A stretch of DNA of 34,104 nucleotides from positions 1-34,104 of the forward strand of contig JBPBQZ010000142.1 of NCBI GenBank assembly GCA_050955105.1. The letters run 5' to 3'. Position numbers and translations under genes: made by a program. The DNA is from JBPBQZ01 sp050955105 (GTDB lineage: Bacteria; Pseudomonadota; Gammaproteobacteria; Burkholderiales; Burkholderiaceae). The notes beneath the pieces were generated by a model. The model was not told the origin of the DNA. It made no database searches and saw nothing but the letters and a program-made list of their open reading frames with translations. Of this stretch, positions 24,074-31,545 are shown piece by piece (the stretch's first letter is position 1; each line of letters opens with the position of its first letter).

Positions 24074-26218
24074 TCAAACTATAGCCTCGACCGGGATGTC
24101 AGCGTGCGCGACGAGCGGCGCGACCTCGACCAGGCAATCGTAGAACGTCGCCGATCCGCCCAGATCAGTCAAGCCCTGGCTGGTCAACTGATTGACGTTG
24201 CGGCCGTCGGGCGACAACTTGCGCCACCAGATGGAGAGCCCCACCACCAGGCCCTCGCGAGTGCGTTCGGTGACGCGCGCGCGCGCCTGCATCGTGCCGC
24301 GGTCATTGAAAATGGCGACGCGTTGGCCGTCGACGATGCCGCGCTGCGCCGCATCGAGCGGATGCATGTCCAGGTGCGGCTCACCCTCGCCCGCCCGCAG
24401 GCTCGCGACGTTCACGAAGGTGCTGTTGAGAAAATTGCGCGAGGGCGGCGAAATCATCGCCAGCGGATAGCGCAGCGCTAGCTCCGGCGCGGCTTCGTGC
24501 GATTCGCGCGGCGGTAGATAAGCGGGTACTGCGTCGAGCCCGGCTGCCGCGAGCGTTGCCGAATAGAACTCGCAGCGGCCGGAGCGCGTTGGGAAGCCGC
24601 CCTCGGCGAACGGCGCATCGGCCAATGCCAGCTTGGTCCAGCCGGCCGCGCGAAGAGTTTGCCAGTCGGTGCCGCCAAGGCGTTTGTCGGCCCAGCGGAA
24701 AGCCTGTGCGCCCAGCGCTTCGTCGGATTCGTACAGCGCCGGCTCCTTGAGCCCCATGCCGCGCGCAAGGTCGCGGAAGATCTGCGTATTCGGTCGCGCT
24801 TCGCCGACCGGCGCGATCGCCGGCTCGTTCACCATCAGATAGGTGTGGCCGTACGATTTGTGGACGTCGAAGTGCTCGAGTTGGGTGGTGGCGGGCAACA
24901 ACAGGTCGGCGTAATCGGCGGTATCGGTCTGGAAATGTTCGAGCACGATGGTGAACAAGTCTTCGCGCGAGAAGCCCGCGACTACCTTGGCCGAATCGGG
25001 AGCCACGGCGACCGGGTTGGCGTTGTAGACGATCAACGCTTCGATGCGGGGACCGAACGTGGGAGCGGCGGCCCTCGCATCGCCCGGATGTAACAATGCA
25101 TCGCCAATGCCGTTCATATTGATTACCCGCGGCAGTTGGGTCGGCCATCCGGGCAGCAAGTCCGGACGCGCCAATGAAGCGCTGTCGACCGGCGCAAACC
25201 CCGACGCCGACAACAACAGCCCGCCGGCCCGGTGACGCCACGCGCCGACCAGCGACGGCAGCGAAGCGATCGCGCGCACCGCGTTGCCGCCGCCATAGGC
25301 GCGCTGCATCCCGTAATTCAAGCGAATCGCCGCCGCTTTGCTGCTGCCATATTCGAGCGCAAGGTCGATCACCTGTTGCGCCGGGATGCCGCATATTTCT
25401 GCCACGCGCGCCGGCGGGAAATCGGCGGCACGCGCGGCCAGCGCGTCGTAGCCCAGTGTGTAGCGCGTCACGTAGTCGGTATCGATCAAGCCGGCGTCGA
25501 TCAGCACGTGGATCATGCCAAGCGCCAGGGCCGCATCGGTGCCGGGTCGCAAGGCGATATGCCGATGACACTTCTCGGCGGTCAGCGACCGGTAGGGGTC
25601 GATCGCCACCAGCGTCGCGCCGCAGCGCTTGGCCTCTTGCGCGCGTGCCCAGAAATGCACACTGGAGGTGATCGGATTGCTGCCCCAAATCAGGATAAGC
25701 CGGCTTTCTTCGAAGAACTGCTCGTGCATGCCGACGCTGCCGCCATAGGTGTGCAGCAAACCGGCCGCGCCCGCGGAAGCGCAAATCGTGCGATCCAGCC
25801 GCGATGCGCCCAGATGATGGAAGAAGCGCGCCGCGATGCTTTCGCCTTGCAACAAGCCCAGCGTGCCGCCATAGCTGTAGGGCAGGATCGCCGTCGGCTC
25901 ACGCCGCGCTATCTCGGAAAGACGGCCGGCGGCGAGCGCGATGGCCTCATCCCAGGAGATCGGCGCGAAGCGGCCCTCGCCTTTGCGGCCGATGCGCTTC
26001 ATCGGCTGGGTGAGACGATCGGCGTGATAGGTACGTTCGGTATAACGAGATACCTTGGTGCACAACACACCCTGCGTCGGCGGGTGTGCCGGGTCACCCT
26101 GAATTTTGATCGCGCGGCCGTTCTGCACGGTTACCCGCAACGAGCAGGTGTCGGGACAATCGTGCGGGCAGACGCCGCGCACAGTACGGATGGCGGCCGG
26201 GTCGGCAGACGCGCTCAT
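24074..26218 (-). CDS. Molybdopterin oxidoreductase, single-subunit, with one [4Fe-4S] cluster
   Basis: This is a molybdopterin-guanine-dinucleotide enzyme of the DMSO reductase superfamily. With the start at ATG 26218 it has 714 residues. The N-terminal cluster motif CPHDCPDTCS (C-x3-C-x3-C) is completed by a fourth cysteine in GVLCTK. The pterin-binding blocks ILIWGSNPITSS, VAIDPYRSLTAEKCHRHIALRPGTDAALALGM and LIVYNANPVAV, and the C-terminal GLSIWWRKLSPDGRNVNQLTSQ, follow family order. There is no Tat signal, so it is predicted cytoplasmic. No electron-transfer or membrane subunit gene is adjacent, so partner and substrate are unknown. It is divergent from the M20 hydrolase gene. Confidence 0.9.
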   Translation of the reverse strand: MSASADPAAIRTVRGVCPHDCPDTCSLRVTVQNGRAIKIQGDPAHPPTQGVLCTKVSRYTERTYHADRLTQPMKRIGRKGEGRFAPISWDEAIALAAGRLSEIARREPTAILPYSYGGTLGLLQGESIAARFFHHLGASRLDRTICASAGAAGLLHTYGGSVGMHEQFFEESRLILIWGSNPITSSVHFWARAQEAKRCGATLVAIDPYRSLTAEKCHRHIALRPGTDAALALGMIHVLIDAGLIDTDYVTRYTLGYDALAARAADFPPARVAEICGIPAQQVIDLALEYGSSKAAAIRLNYGMQRAYGGGNAVRAIASLPSLVGAWRHRAGGLLLSASGFAPVDSASLARPDLLPGWPTQLPRVINMNGIGDALLHPGDARAAAPTFGPRIEALIVYNANPVAVAPDSAKVVAGFSREDLFTIVLEHFQTDTADYADLLLPATTQLEHFDVHKSYGHTYLMVNEPAIAPVGEARPNTQIFRDLARGMGLKEPALYESDEALGAQAFRWADKRLGGTDWQTLRAAGWTKLALADAPFAEGGFPTRSGRCEFYSATLAAAGLDAVPAYLPPRESHEAAPELALRYPLAMISPPSRNFLNSTFVNVASLRAGEGEPHLDMHPLDAAQRGIVDGQRVAIFNDRGTMQARARVTERTREGLVVGLSIWWRKLSPDGRNVNQLTSQGLTDLGGSATFYDCLVEVAPLVAHADIPVEAIV

Positions 26219-26344
26219 GGTGGGGCCCCAGGAAAACGGTCTTGTTTTACGGTTTGTCGGCCATTGTATTACGGCGCGTACAGGGCCGAGCGTAGAATCG
26301 GTCGGAGTTGATCGCAGCATTTCTCCGCATCGAGGATATTTATC
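26219..26344. promoter_or_regulatory. Divergent upstream region of the oxidoreductase and hydrolase genes
   Basis: This 126-base gap must hold promoters for both directions. On the plus strand TTGTTT and TGTATT are separated by 17 bases (26242-26270 region). On the minus strand a TACAAT-like -10 is present but its -35 is poor. Both are candidates only. Confidence 0.3.
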
Positions 26345-27604
26345 ATGCACCTCATTCCAGACATTGAAGAGAGCGTCGACGCACTGCGCGCACTGCGGCG
26401 CGATCTGCACGCCCATCCCGAATTAGCCTACGACGAGCACCGCACCGCCGGACTGATCGCCGACGAATTGACACGGCTCGGGCTGGACGTGCAGCGCGGC
26501 ATCGGTAGAACTGGCGTAGTGGGCACCTTGCGCGCCGGCGGCGGCAGCGCCGCGATCGGCCTGCGCGCCGATATGGACGCGCTGCCGATTAATGAGAAGA
26601 ACGCCTTCGCGCACCGCTCGGTGCACGCGGGCCGCATGCATGCGTGCGGCCACGACGGACACGTGGCGATGCTGTTGGGCGCGGCACGCTATCTGGCGCG
26701 GCACCGCCATTTCGACGGCACCGTGCACTTCATTTTCCAGCCGGCCGAGGAAGGCGGCGCCGGCGCCTCGGCGATGATCAAAGATGGCTTGTTCGAGCGC
26801 TTTCCGGTGGACGCGGTGTTTGGCCTGCATAACTGGCCGGGCATGCGTGCCGGCAGCTTCGGTGTGTGCGCCGGACCGATCATGGCGTCGAGCAATGAAT
26901 TCAAGATAACCGTGATCGGCACCGGATCGCATGCGGCGTTGCCGCATATGGGCCATGACCCGGTGTTTGCCGCGGTGCAGATCGCGAGCGCACTACAAGG
27001 AGTGATTACTCGAAATAAACGGCCCCTGGATGCGGCGGTGCTGTCGATTACGCAGATACACGCTGGCGAGGCCAGCAATATCGTGCCGTCGGAGGCTTGG
27101 CTGGGCGGCACGGTACGAACCTTCTCCGCCGAAACGCTCGATGTGATCGAAGCGGCGATGCGGCGCGTGGCCGAGGGCACGGCGTTAGCGCTGGGTTGCA
27201 CGGTCAACTTCAGCTTTCATCGCAACTACCCGCCGACTATCAATTCCGCGCCTGAAGCGGCCTTGGCAGCCAGCGTGATGCAGGCCATCGTGGGCGAACA
27301 AAATGTGGAATGGCCGGTTGATCCGACCATGGGAGCGGAGGATTTCTCGTTCATGTTGCGGGAACGGCCGGGGTGCTATGCCTTTATCGGCAATGGCGAA
27401 GGCGCGCATCGCGAGATCAGCCACGGTGCGGGGCCGTGCACGCTGCATAACGCCAGTTATGACTTCAACGATGAGATTTTGTCGCTCGGCTCGACTTACT
27501 GGGTGAAGCTGGTGGAGCGATTTTTAACGGCAGATACGGCGCATACGGCGGCGCGCGCGGCAGCGCCGGAAGCCGAGATGGCGCTGCTTGGGCACAGCAG
27601 CTAG
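26345..27604 (+). CDS. M20D-family amidohydrolase (hippurate hydrolase-like)
   Basis: This is a cytoplasmic metal-dependent amidohydrolase of the M20 peptidase family, of the type that cleaves N-acyl amino acids such as hippurate or N-acetyl amino acids. The 419 residues show the N-terminal RRDLHAHPELAYDEHRTA and the metal-ligand ADMDALP (near 75-81). HACGHDGH at 99-106 supplies the cysteine and histidine ligands, and QPAEEGGAG supplies the catalytic Glu (135-136). The dimerisation-domain GTGSHAALPH and MGAEDFSFML follow. The ATG is preceded by GAGG about 10 bases upstream. Exact substrate cannot be told. A terminator lies about 190 bases downstream. Confidence 0.92.
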   Translation: MHLIPDIEESVDALRALRRDLHAHPELAYDEHRTAGLIADELTRLGLDVQRGIGRTGVVGTLRAGGGSAAIGLRADMDALPINEKNAFAHRSVHAGRMHACGHDGHVAMLLGAARYLARHRHFDGTVHFIFQPAEEGGAGASAMIKDGLFERFPVDAVFGLHNWPGMRAGSFGVCAGPIMASSNEFKITVIGTGSHAALPHMGHDPVFAAVQIASALQGVITRNKRPLDAAVLSITQIHAGEASNIVPSEAWLGGTVRTFSAETLDVIEAAMRRVAEGTALALGCTVNFSFHRNYPPTINSAPEAALAASVMQAIVGEQNVEWPVDPTMGAEDFSFMLRERPGCYAFIGNGEGAHREISHGAGPCTLHNASYDFNDEILSLGSTYWVKLVERFLTADTAHTAARAAAPEAEMALLGHSS

Positions 27605-27794
27605 CGCACCGACTGCCGCCGGTGTAACAAGAATTCTCTGAATGCAGGCGGCGGACGGGCTGCGCTAATGTTTGCCCAACGCGCCACGGGGAAAAAGCAG
27701 GGCCTTGATCAGGGCCGTTTGGGGAAGCGGTTCCGTTGGTCGTCGCGGCGCGGAGCAGTCTGCGGCGGCCGCCCTGCAACAATGTAGTGGAAAG

Positions 27795-27830
27795 GCGGGA
27801 TGTCTCTCGGACATCCCGCTCTTTCTTTAT
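27795..27830 (+). terminator. Intrinsic terminator shared by convergent genes
   Basis: GCGGGATGTC (27795-27804) and GACATCCCGC (27810-27819) form a perfect 10-bp stem with a 5-base loop, followed by the T-rich TCTTTCTTTAT. It ends plus-strand transcription from the M20 hydrolase. On the minus strand it begins 8 bases after the stop of the Cry-like gene and is followed by CTTTCC, so it may serve both directions. Confidence 0.8.
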
Positions 27831-29539
27831 ACGCCGCCGCTATTTGCTGCCGCTGGCTTGCGCCAGAACGTTGCGCGATCTTCCTTCCATTGATCCAGAT
27901 TGCTCGCGATCATCTCGGCAAGCGAAGCCGAGTCGCCGTGACGCAACAGCAGCCGGTTTATCTCGTCCGCCGGCATCGCATCTTCCACCTTTTGCTTGAG
28001 TTCGTCGGCTGATAGCTCCGTCATCGACACGCGATGGATCATCAAGGCCAACGCTTTGGGCGAAAGGTTCCGACCGAAATTCGGCAATTGCCAGCCAAAG
28101 ATCAGACCGACCGGACCGCCATCACTGGCCACATCGAATCCGAAAATATCGGCGAGCACGTGATTGTCCAGTGAAACACTGTAATTGGTGGGAACACCAT
28201 TCTCGGACTCCCCGCCCGCCACGTCGCTATAACTGCCGTCCTGGAAGCCGAATTGCAGGGTCGGCACAGTCTCATTGTCAGCGGCATGACGAGTTGTTTC
28301 CCCCAGGTAAAACCATACGGAAGTGACCGGACCTGTCTTTGGATCGGTACAGGAGAACTTGATTACTCCGTCGTCCGACTGATTGCGGCCATACGTTTGC
28401 GACCAACATCCGTCCGGCCCCGTCCACTGCGGCCAAAGTCCAATTAATTCCGAGACACGCCCCTGATAACCCTTATGAAAGCCCACGTAGTTGCCACCAG
28501 AGTGCATCTCTATCGAGCCGACAGGGTGAAGAAGCCTCTCGCGAGCCGCATAGTCGATGACCACGGATTCGGCTGGGGAACCATAGGTTCTGTGTCCCCA
28601 TGGCTCGGTGTAAAGCGCGCGTGTCAGGTTTGCTTCAAATGGGCCCGGATGGGCCACGGGATCCATCAGTGCAATCACATCGCGGGTGTCGCCAGCCGCT
28701 AGATAGTATTTATTGCGGGCCTTGTCGACGGCCGTGACGACGGCCGTGTAATACCACGTCTCGTCGGTATTCTCCGCAGGGGTCATCAGGCTAGCGCGAT
28801 AAGCATCGATAACAGCCAGATGTTTTGCCAGGTAGCCTGACGACTCCTTACTTAAAACCGCCATCTGCTGGTCGGTCCACGCAAGGCCCTGACGATTAGT
28901 CAGGCCATCTCGATACACGATCATGTGCAACAAAGCGGCTTGACAATAGAGCGGCACTAGACTCTGGTCGCCGTCTGGCTCGAATTGCGGCATTGCCAAA
29001 TTCATCGCCGATCGGCATGCCAGCCAGCAGGTTTGCAAAGCCGTGCCAGATTCCAGAAGACAATCGTCTCGATAATCGCTCAGGGCGGCTTGCATCCCGC
29101 TCAAAGTCTTTTGCAAACGCGCCAAAGTTGCCGCTTCGATGCGCTGGTCAACGATCTGATTTATTTCGTCTACCATAGCGGCCCACTGCGCGTTACTCGA
29201 CTTGTTCCCCCAAAACACGCCAAGCGCGGCACTGATGAGGTTGCCGCACACGGGTGTTTCGCCGAGGCTCGTGAGCATCATGCTGCGAATGGTATCCAGC
29301 ACGCTATCTTGCGCATTATTCAGACGTAGCTTTGCTTCGTGCGGCGGCAGCGGATCGTTTGGTAGCCCTGGAGGATCTGGAGCGACGGGCAGTTGCGGCT
29401 GGACAGCCGGGTTGTCCCCGCCGCATCCTGCGATGAGCGAACTGGCAAACCCCACGCCTGCCAATGCGAGTACGGATTTTTTTAGAAACAGCCGTCGCTC
29501 GCACCGCAGCTTCATGCCATCGCCTTTGGAATTATTCAC
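27827..29539 (-). CDS. Tat-type lipoprotein with a Cry delta-endotoxin-like domain
   Basis: This 570-residue predicted exported protein starts at a GTG with GGAG 6 bases upstream; ATGs at 29551 and 29515 are alternatives. A Tat-like motif ERRLFLKK (R15, R16) is followed by a hydrophobic stretch and lipobox IAGC (C39). A Pro-rich linker follows. Residues about 70-313 resemble domain I (pore-forming helices) of insecticidal Cry toxins. WAAMVDEINQIVDQRI (119-134) matches the helix 3 pattern, QAALLHMIVYRD (200-211) matches the helix 5 block QAANLHLxxLRD, and DVIALMDP (287-294) plus LTRALYTEP (305-313) match the end of domain I (DIVALFP, LTREIYTDP). Residues 314-490 look beta-rich (VGLIFGW, a possible beta prism), and the last 80 are helical. 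No clear domain III is seen. Base composition is visibly less GC-rich than the neighbours. Membrane-active toxin function is inferred, not shown. Confidence 0.8.
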   Translation of the reverse strand: MNNSKGDGMKLRCERRLFLKKSVLALAGVGFASSLIAGCGGDNPAVQPQLPVAPDPPGLPNDPLPPHEAKLRLNNAQDSVLDTIRSMMLTSLGETPVCGNLISAALGVFWGNKSSNAQWAAMVDEINQIVDQRIEAATLARLQKTLSGMQAALSDYRDDCLLESGTALQTCWLACRSAMNLAMPQFEPDGDQSLVPLYCQAALLHMIVYRDGLTNRQGLAWTDQQMAVLSKESSGYLAKHLAVIDAYRASLMTPAENTDETWYYTAVVTAVDKARNKYYLAAGDTRDVIALMDPVAHPGPFEANLTRALYTEPWGHRTYGSPAESVVIDYAARERLLHPVGSIEMHSGGNYVGFHKGYQGRVSELIGLWPQWTGPDGCWSQTYGRNQSDDGVIKFSCTDPKTGPVTSVWFYLGETTRHAADNETVPTLQFGFQDGSYSDVAGGESENGVPTNYSVSLDNHVLADIFGFDVASDGGPVGLIFGWQLPNFGRNLSPKALALMIHRVSMTELSADELKQKVEDAMPADEINRLLLRHGDSASLAEMIASNLDQWKEDRATFWRKPAAANSGGV

Positions 29540-29630
29540 GACCTTCTCCATATAATCTGCGCGGCGCGCGAGACTCGACGACGGTTCTATCGATGGCACC
29601 GCCTGGAGCTCTCGGCCGCCGCTCAGCGTT

Positions 29631-29669
29631 ATCTCAAAATTCAAATTTGAGATTGATTCGTTTAACGAA
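29631..29669. promoter_or_regulatory. Two inverted repeats upstream of the Cry-like gene
   Basis: ATCTCAAA (29631-29638) and TTTGAGAT (29646-29653) are a perfect 8-bp inverted repeat with a 7-base spacer. Next to it TTCGTT (29657-29662) and AACGAA (29664-29669) form a second with a 1-base spacer. They lie in an AT-rich stretch about 90-130 bases upstream of the Cry-like start, a plausible operator or promoter region. No clear -35/-10 pair was found. Confidence 0.3.
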
Positions 29670-29677
29670 ATGAATCG

Positions 29678-29890
29678 CTAGCGACTCATGTTGGATCTCT
29701 GAAACCCACCTGCCCGCTTATCGAGAGCGTCGACGTAGGGGCTTGGATTGATCGACGGGTTACCGCCGCCGCAGGCCGCAAGCATGGAACCCGTGGAGCC
29801 GATACCCATCAACGCGACCACCGACTTTCTCAAAAATAACTTTCTCTGTTCAGACGACATGGAAACGTCATTGTCTGTTCTATCTAGCAT
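29678..29890 (-). CDS. Small lipoprotein, probable truncated paralogue of the Cry-like protein
   Basis: The protein has 70 residues from the ATG at 29890, or 60 from the ATG at 29860; neither start has a good ribosome binding site. The signal segment QRKLFLRKSVVALMG, with lipobox LAAC (C40) followed by GGGNP, is closely similar to the matching part of the next gene (ERRLFLKKSVLALAG ... CGGDNP). The twin arginine is Arg-Lys here. After the lipobox only about 30 residues remain before the stop, and nothing like the Cry domain follows in any frame before the next gene starts. It is either a small surface lipoprotein in its own right or the 5' remnant of a duplicated Cry-like gene; I favour the remnant. 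Confidence 0.5.
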   Translation of the reverse strand: MLDRTDNDVSMSSEQRKLFLRKSVVALMGIGSTGSMLAACGGGNPSINPSPYVDALDKRAGGFQRSNMSR

Positions 29891-30330
29891 GATCAACAGG
29901 ATTACATCGCATTGGGCTTTTCGAGCCAGCGGTCTAAAGAGGTACTTACTATATCTACGGGGCCTATCACGCCGCACCCAAACGAAGCGCGTCCAATCGT
30001 TGCGAAATGTTTCGCCTTGGGTTTAAAGCCGCGCCCGAGAAGGCTTTGCGCTCAAGACAGCGCCGACGCGGCGGTTGCATAAGGCAACGTTCTGTGACAA
30101 TGGCGGGGAATGTTTGCGCTTTTCGCGGCCAAAGCATATTTGTTGCGCGCGCGATTCACCGCGCGCAACACGTTGGTGAATACATGGTCTCCGGTGTTCG
30201 CCTAGCCGCAGATCGACCGCGCGTTAAGTCAAGGCAGTCCGCAGGCACTTTTGTGCAGTGCCGACCGCGATACGCGCACACGGAACGCGCGAAGGTTTTT
30301 TACTCAGCACCTTCTCCGGATTCGCCCGCC
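29891..30330. other. Intergenic stretch without a convincing gene
   Basis: About 440 bases separate the small lipoprotein from the acyl-CoA dehydrogenase promoter. A plus-strand open frame of 121 codons (30007-30372) has no ribosome binding site, an unusual Arg-rich composition and runs through the downstream promoter, so I do not call it. The stretch contains a strong 11-bp hairpin, TGTTGCGCGCG (30141-30151) with CGCGCGCAACA (30160-30170), not followed by a T-run. The left part is AT-rich and could hold the promoter of the small lipoprotein (a TATAGT lies on the minus strand). Confidence 0.4.
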
Positions 30331-30346
30331 AACTTGACAAATGTTC

Positions 30347-30375
30347 TTGACGTTTGTTTTAAACGTCCTTAGAGT
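30347..30375 (+). promoter_or_regulatory. Promoter of the acyl-CoA operon with embedded inverted repeat
   Basis: TTGACG (30347-30352) and TAGAGT (30370-30375) are 17 bases apart. A second possible pair, TTGACA (30334-30339) with TTTTAA 17 bases on, overlaps it. GACGTTT (30349-30355) and AAACGTC (30361-30367) form a perfect inverted repeat with a 5-base spacer covering the -35 and the spacer. A repressor bound there would block the promoter; fatty-acid degradation operons are commonly controlled by TetR- or GntR-type repressors that release DNA on binding acyl-CoA. The regulator is not in the window. Confidence 0.6.
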
Positions 30376-30433
30376 GCCTCCTATTGCGTGATTCCGAGTC
30401 GACGAGCTCGCGCGCCCTTTCAAGGAGGCAGTG

Positions 30434-31513
30434 GTGATTTCTTTCGAGTTGAACGAAGAGCAGCGCATCGCTCAAGCGAGCGTGCGTGAATTCGCCGCGA
30501 GCATACTGGCGCCCGAGGCGCGCAAAGCCGATGACGCGGCGGCTGTCGCGCCAGCCTTGCTGAAGCAACTTTGGAGCTTGGGAATCGTCCAGGCGCGCGC
30601 CGCGGGCGAACCGCATGCGGCAATCATGAGCGCCTTACTTTTGGAAGAGCTGGCACTGGGCGATGCGAGTCTGGCCATTGCCGTCGCGGCGCCGCTGGGC
30701 TTCGTCGCCGCCATCGTGGAGCAAGGCTCCGATGCTCAACGCGCGGCGTTGCTGCCGCTGTTCTCGGACGACACGTATCGCGCCGCGGCAATCGCGCTGG
30801 TCGAGCCGTCGCCGGCTTTCGATAATCTCAAGCTGGCGACGCGCGCCACGCTTACGTCCGACGGTTATCGCATCAACGGCGTGAAGAGCATGGTGCCGTT
30901 CGCCAGCTCGGCCAGCCACTTCCTGGTCATCGCCGAGGTGGGTGGCCTGCGCGAAGCGTTTATCGTCGAAGCAGGCGCCGCGGGTCTTAGCGTGGAAGCG
31001 CCTTACGTCACGCTGGGCCTGGCAGCGGCACAAGCTAGCACCATTCAATTGAAAGATGTCGTGGTGCCCGCAAGCGCGCGGCTGGGCGAAGCCAAGGGTA
31101 GTGACGTCGATCGACTGGTGGACGGCTCGCGCGCCGCGCTGGCCGCATTGATGACGGGCCTCTGCCAAGGCGTGATGCACTACGTGATTCCCTATACGCA
31201 GCAACGCGTGGCGCACGGTACGCAACTGGCGAAGAAGCAATCCGTGGCGTTCAAGATCGCCGACATGCACATGCGCATCGAAGCGATGCGTTGGATGCAC
31301 TGGCGCGCCGCGGCCACGCTCGACAAATCGAGTGACGATGCCACTCGCTTGTGCCGGCTGGCGCAGGTCTATGCGGCGCAGCACACGATGTGGATTGCCG
31401 ATGAAGGCCTGCAGATGCTGGGCGGCCACGGCTTCACACGTGATTACCCGGTGGAGATGTGGTATCGCAATGCGCGCACGCTGTCGATGCTGGAAGGCAC
31501 CGTCGGTCTTTGA
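30434..31513 (+). CDS. Acyl-CoA dehydrogenase-like protein, non-canonical and short
   Basis: This is a flavoprotein-family member (359 residues) related to enzymes that insert a double bond into acyl-CoA. The second of two adjacent GTG codons (30434) is the better start, 5 bases after a perfect AGGAGG; the first leaves only 2 bases. The C-terminal part keeps LQMLGGHGFTRDYPVEMWYRNAR and the catalytic-Glu position (LEGT), but the protein ends four residues later, without the usual EIQR helix. The usual signature TEPGAGSD in the middle domain reads VEPSPAFD, so substrate and flavin contacts are changed. With the canonical enzyme encoded 32 bases downstream, it may form a mixed complex as known for some paired acyl-CoA dehydrogenases; this is inference. 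Confidence 0.85.
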   Translation: MISFELNEEQRIAQASVREFAASILAPEARKADDAAAVAPALLKQLWSLGIVQARAAGEPHAAIMSALLLEELALGDASLAIAVAAPLGFVAAIVEQGSDAQRAALLPLFSDDTYRAAAIALVEPSPAFDNLKLATRATLTSDGYRINGVKSMVPFASSASHFLVIAEVGGLREAFIVEAGAAGLSVEAPYVTLGLAAAQASTIQLKDVVVPASARLGEAKGSDVDRLVDGSRAALAALMTGLCQGVMHYVIPYTQQRVAHGTQLAKKQSVAFKIADMHMRIEAMRWMHWRAAATLDKSSDDATRLCRLAQVYAAQHTMWIADEGLQMLGGHGFTRDYPVEMWYRNARTLSMLEGTVGL

Positions 31514-31545
31514 TGCGCCCATACTAATTTCAAGACGAGACGAAC

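Noticed and set aside
27605..27794. A possible small RNA in the spacer after the M20 hydrolase
   Set aside because: Short hairpins and a repeated CAGGGCC are present, but no promoter was found and the terminator downstream is explained by the hydrolase.
29540..29644. Extended N-terminus of the Cry-like protein from an ATG at 29644
   Set aside because: It would place about 50 residues before the twin arginines and run through the two palindromes; no ribosome binding site is seen there.
27827..29890. One frameshifted gene formed from the small lipoprotein and the Cry-like protein
   Set aside because: Each has its own complete signal peptide and lipobox, so they are two units rather than one broken one.
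30007..30372. A 121-codon plus-strand open frame upstream of the acyl-CoA operon
   Set aside because: No ribosome binding site, no recognisable domain, odd Arg-rich composition, and it runs across the downstream promoter.
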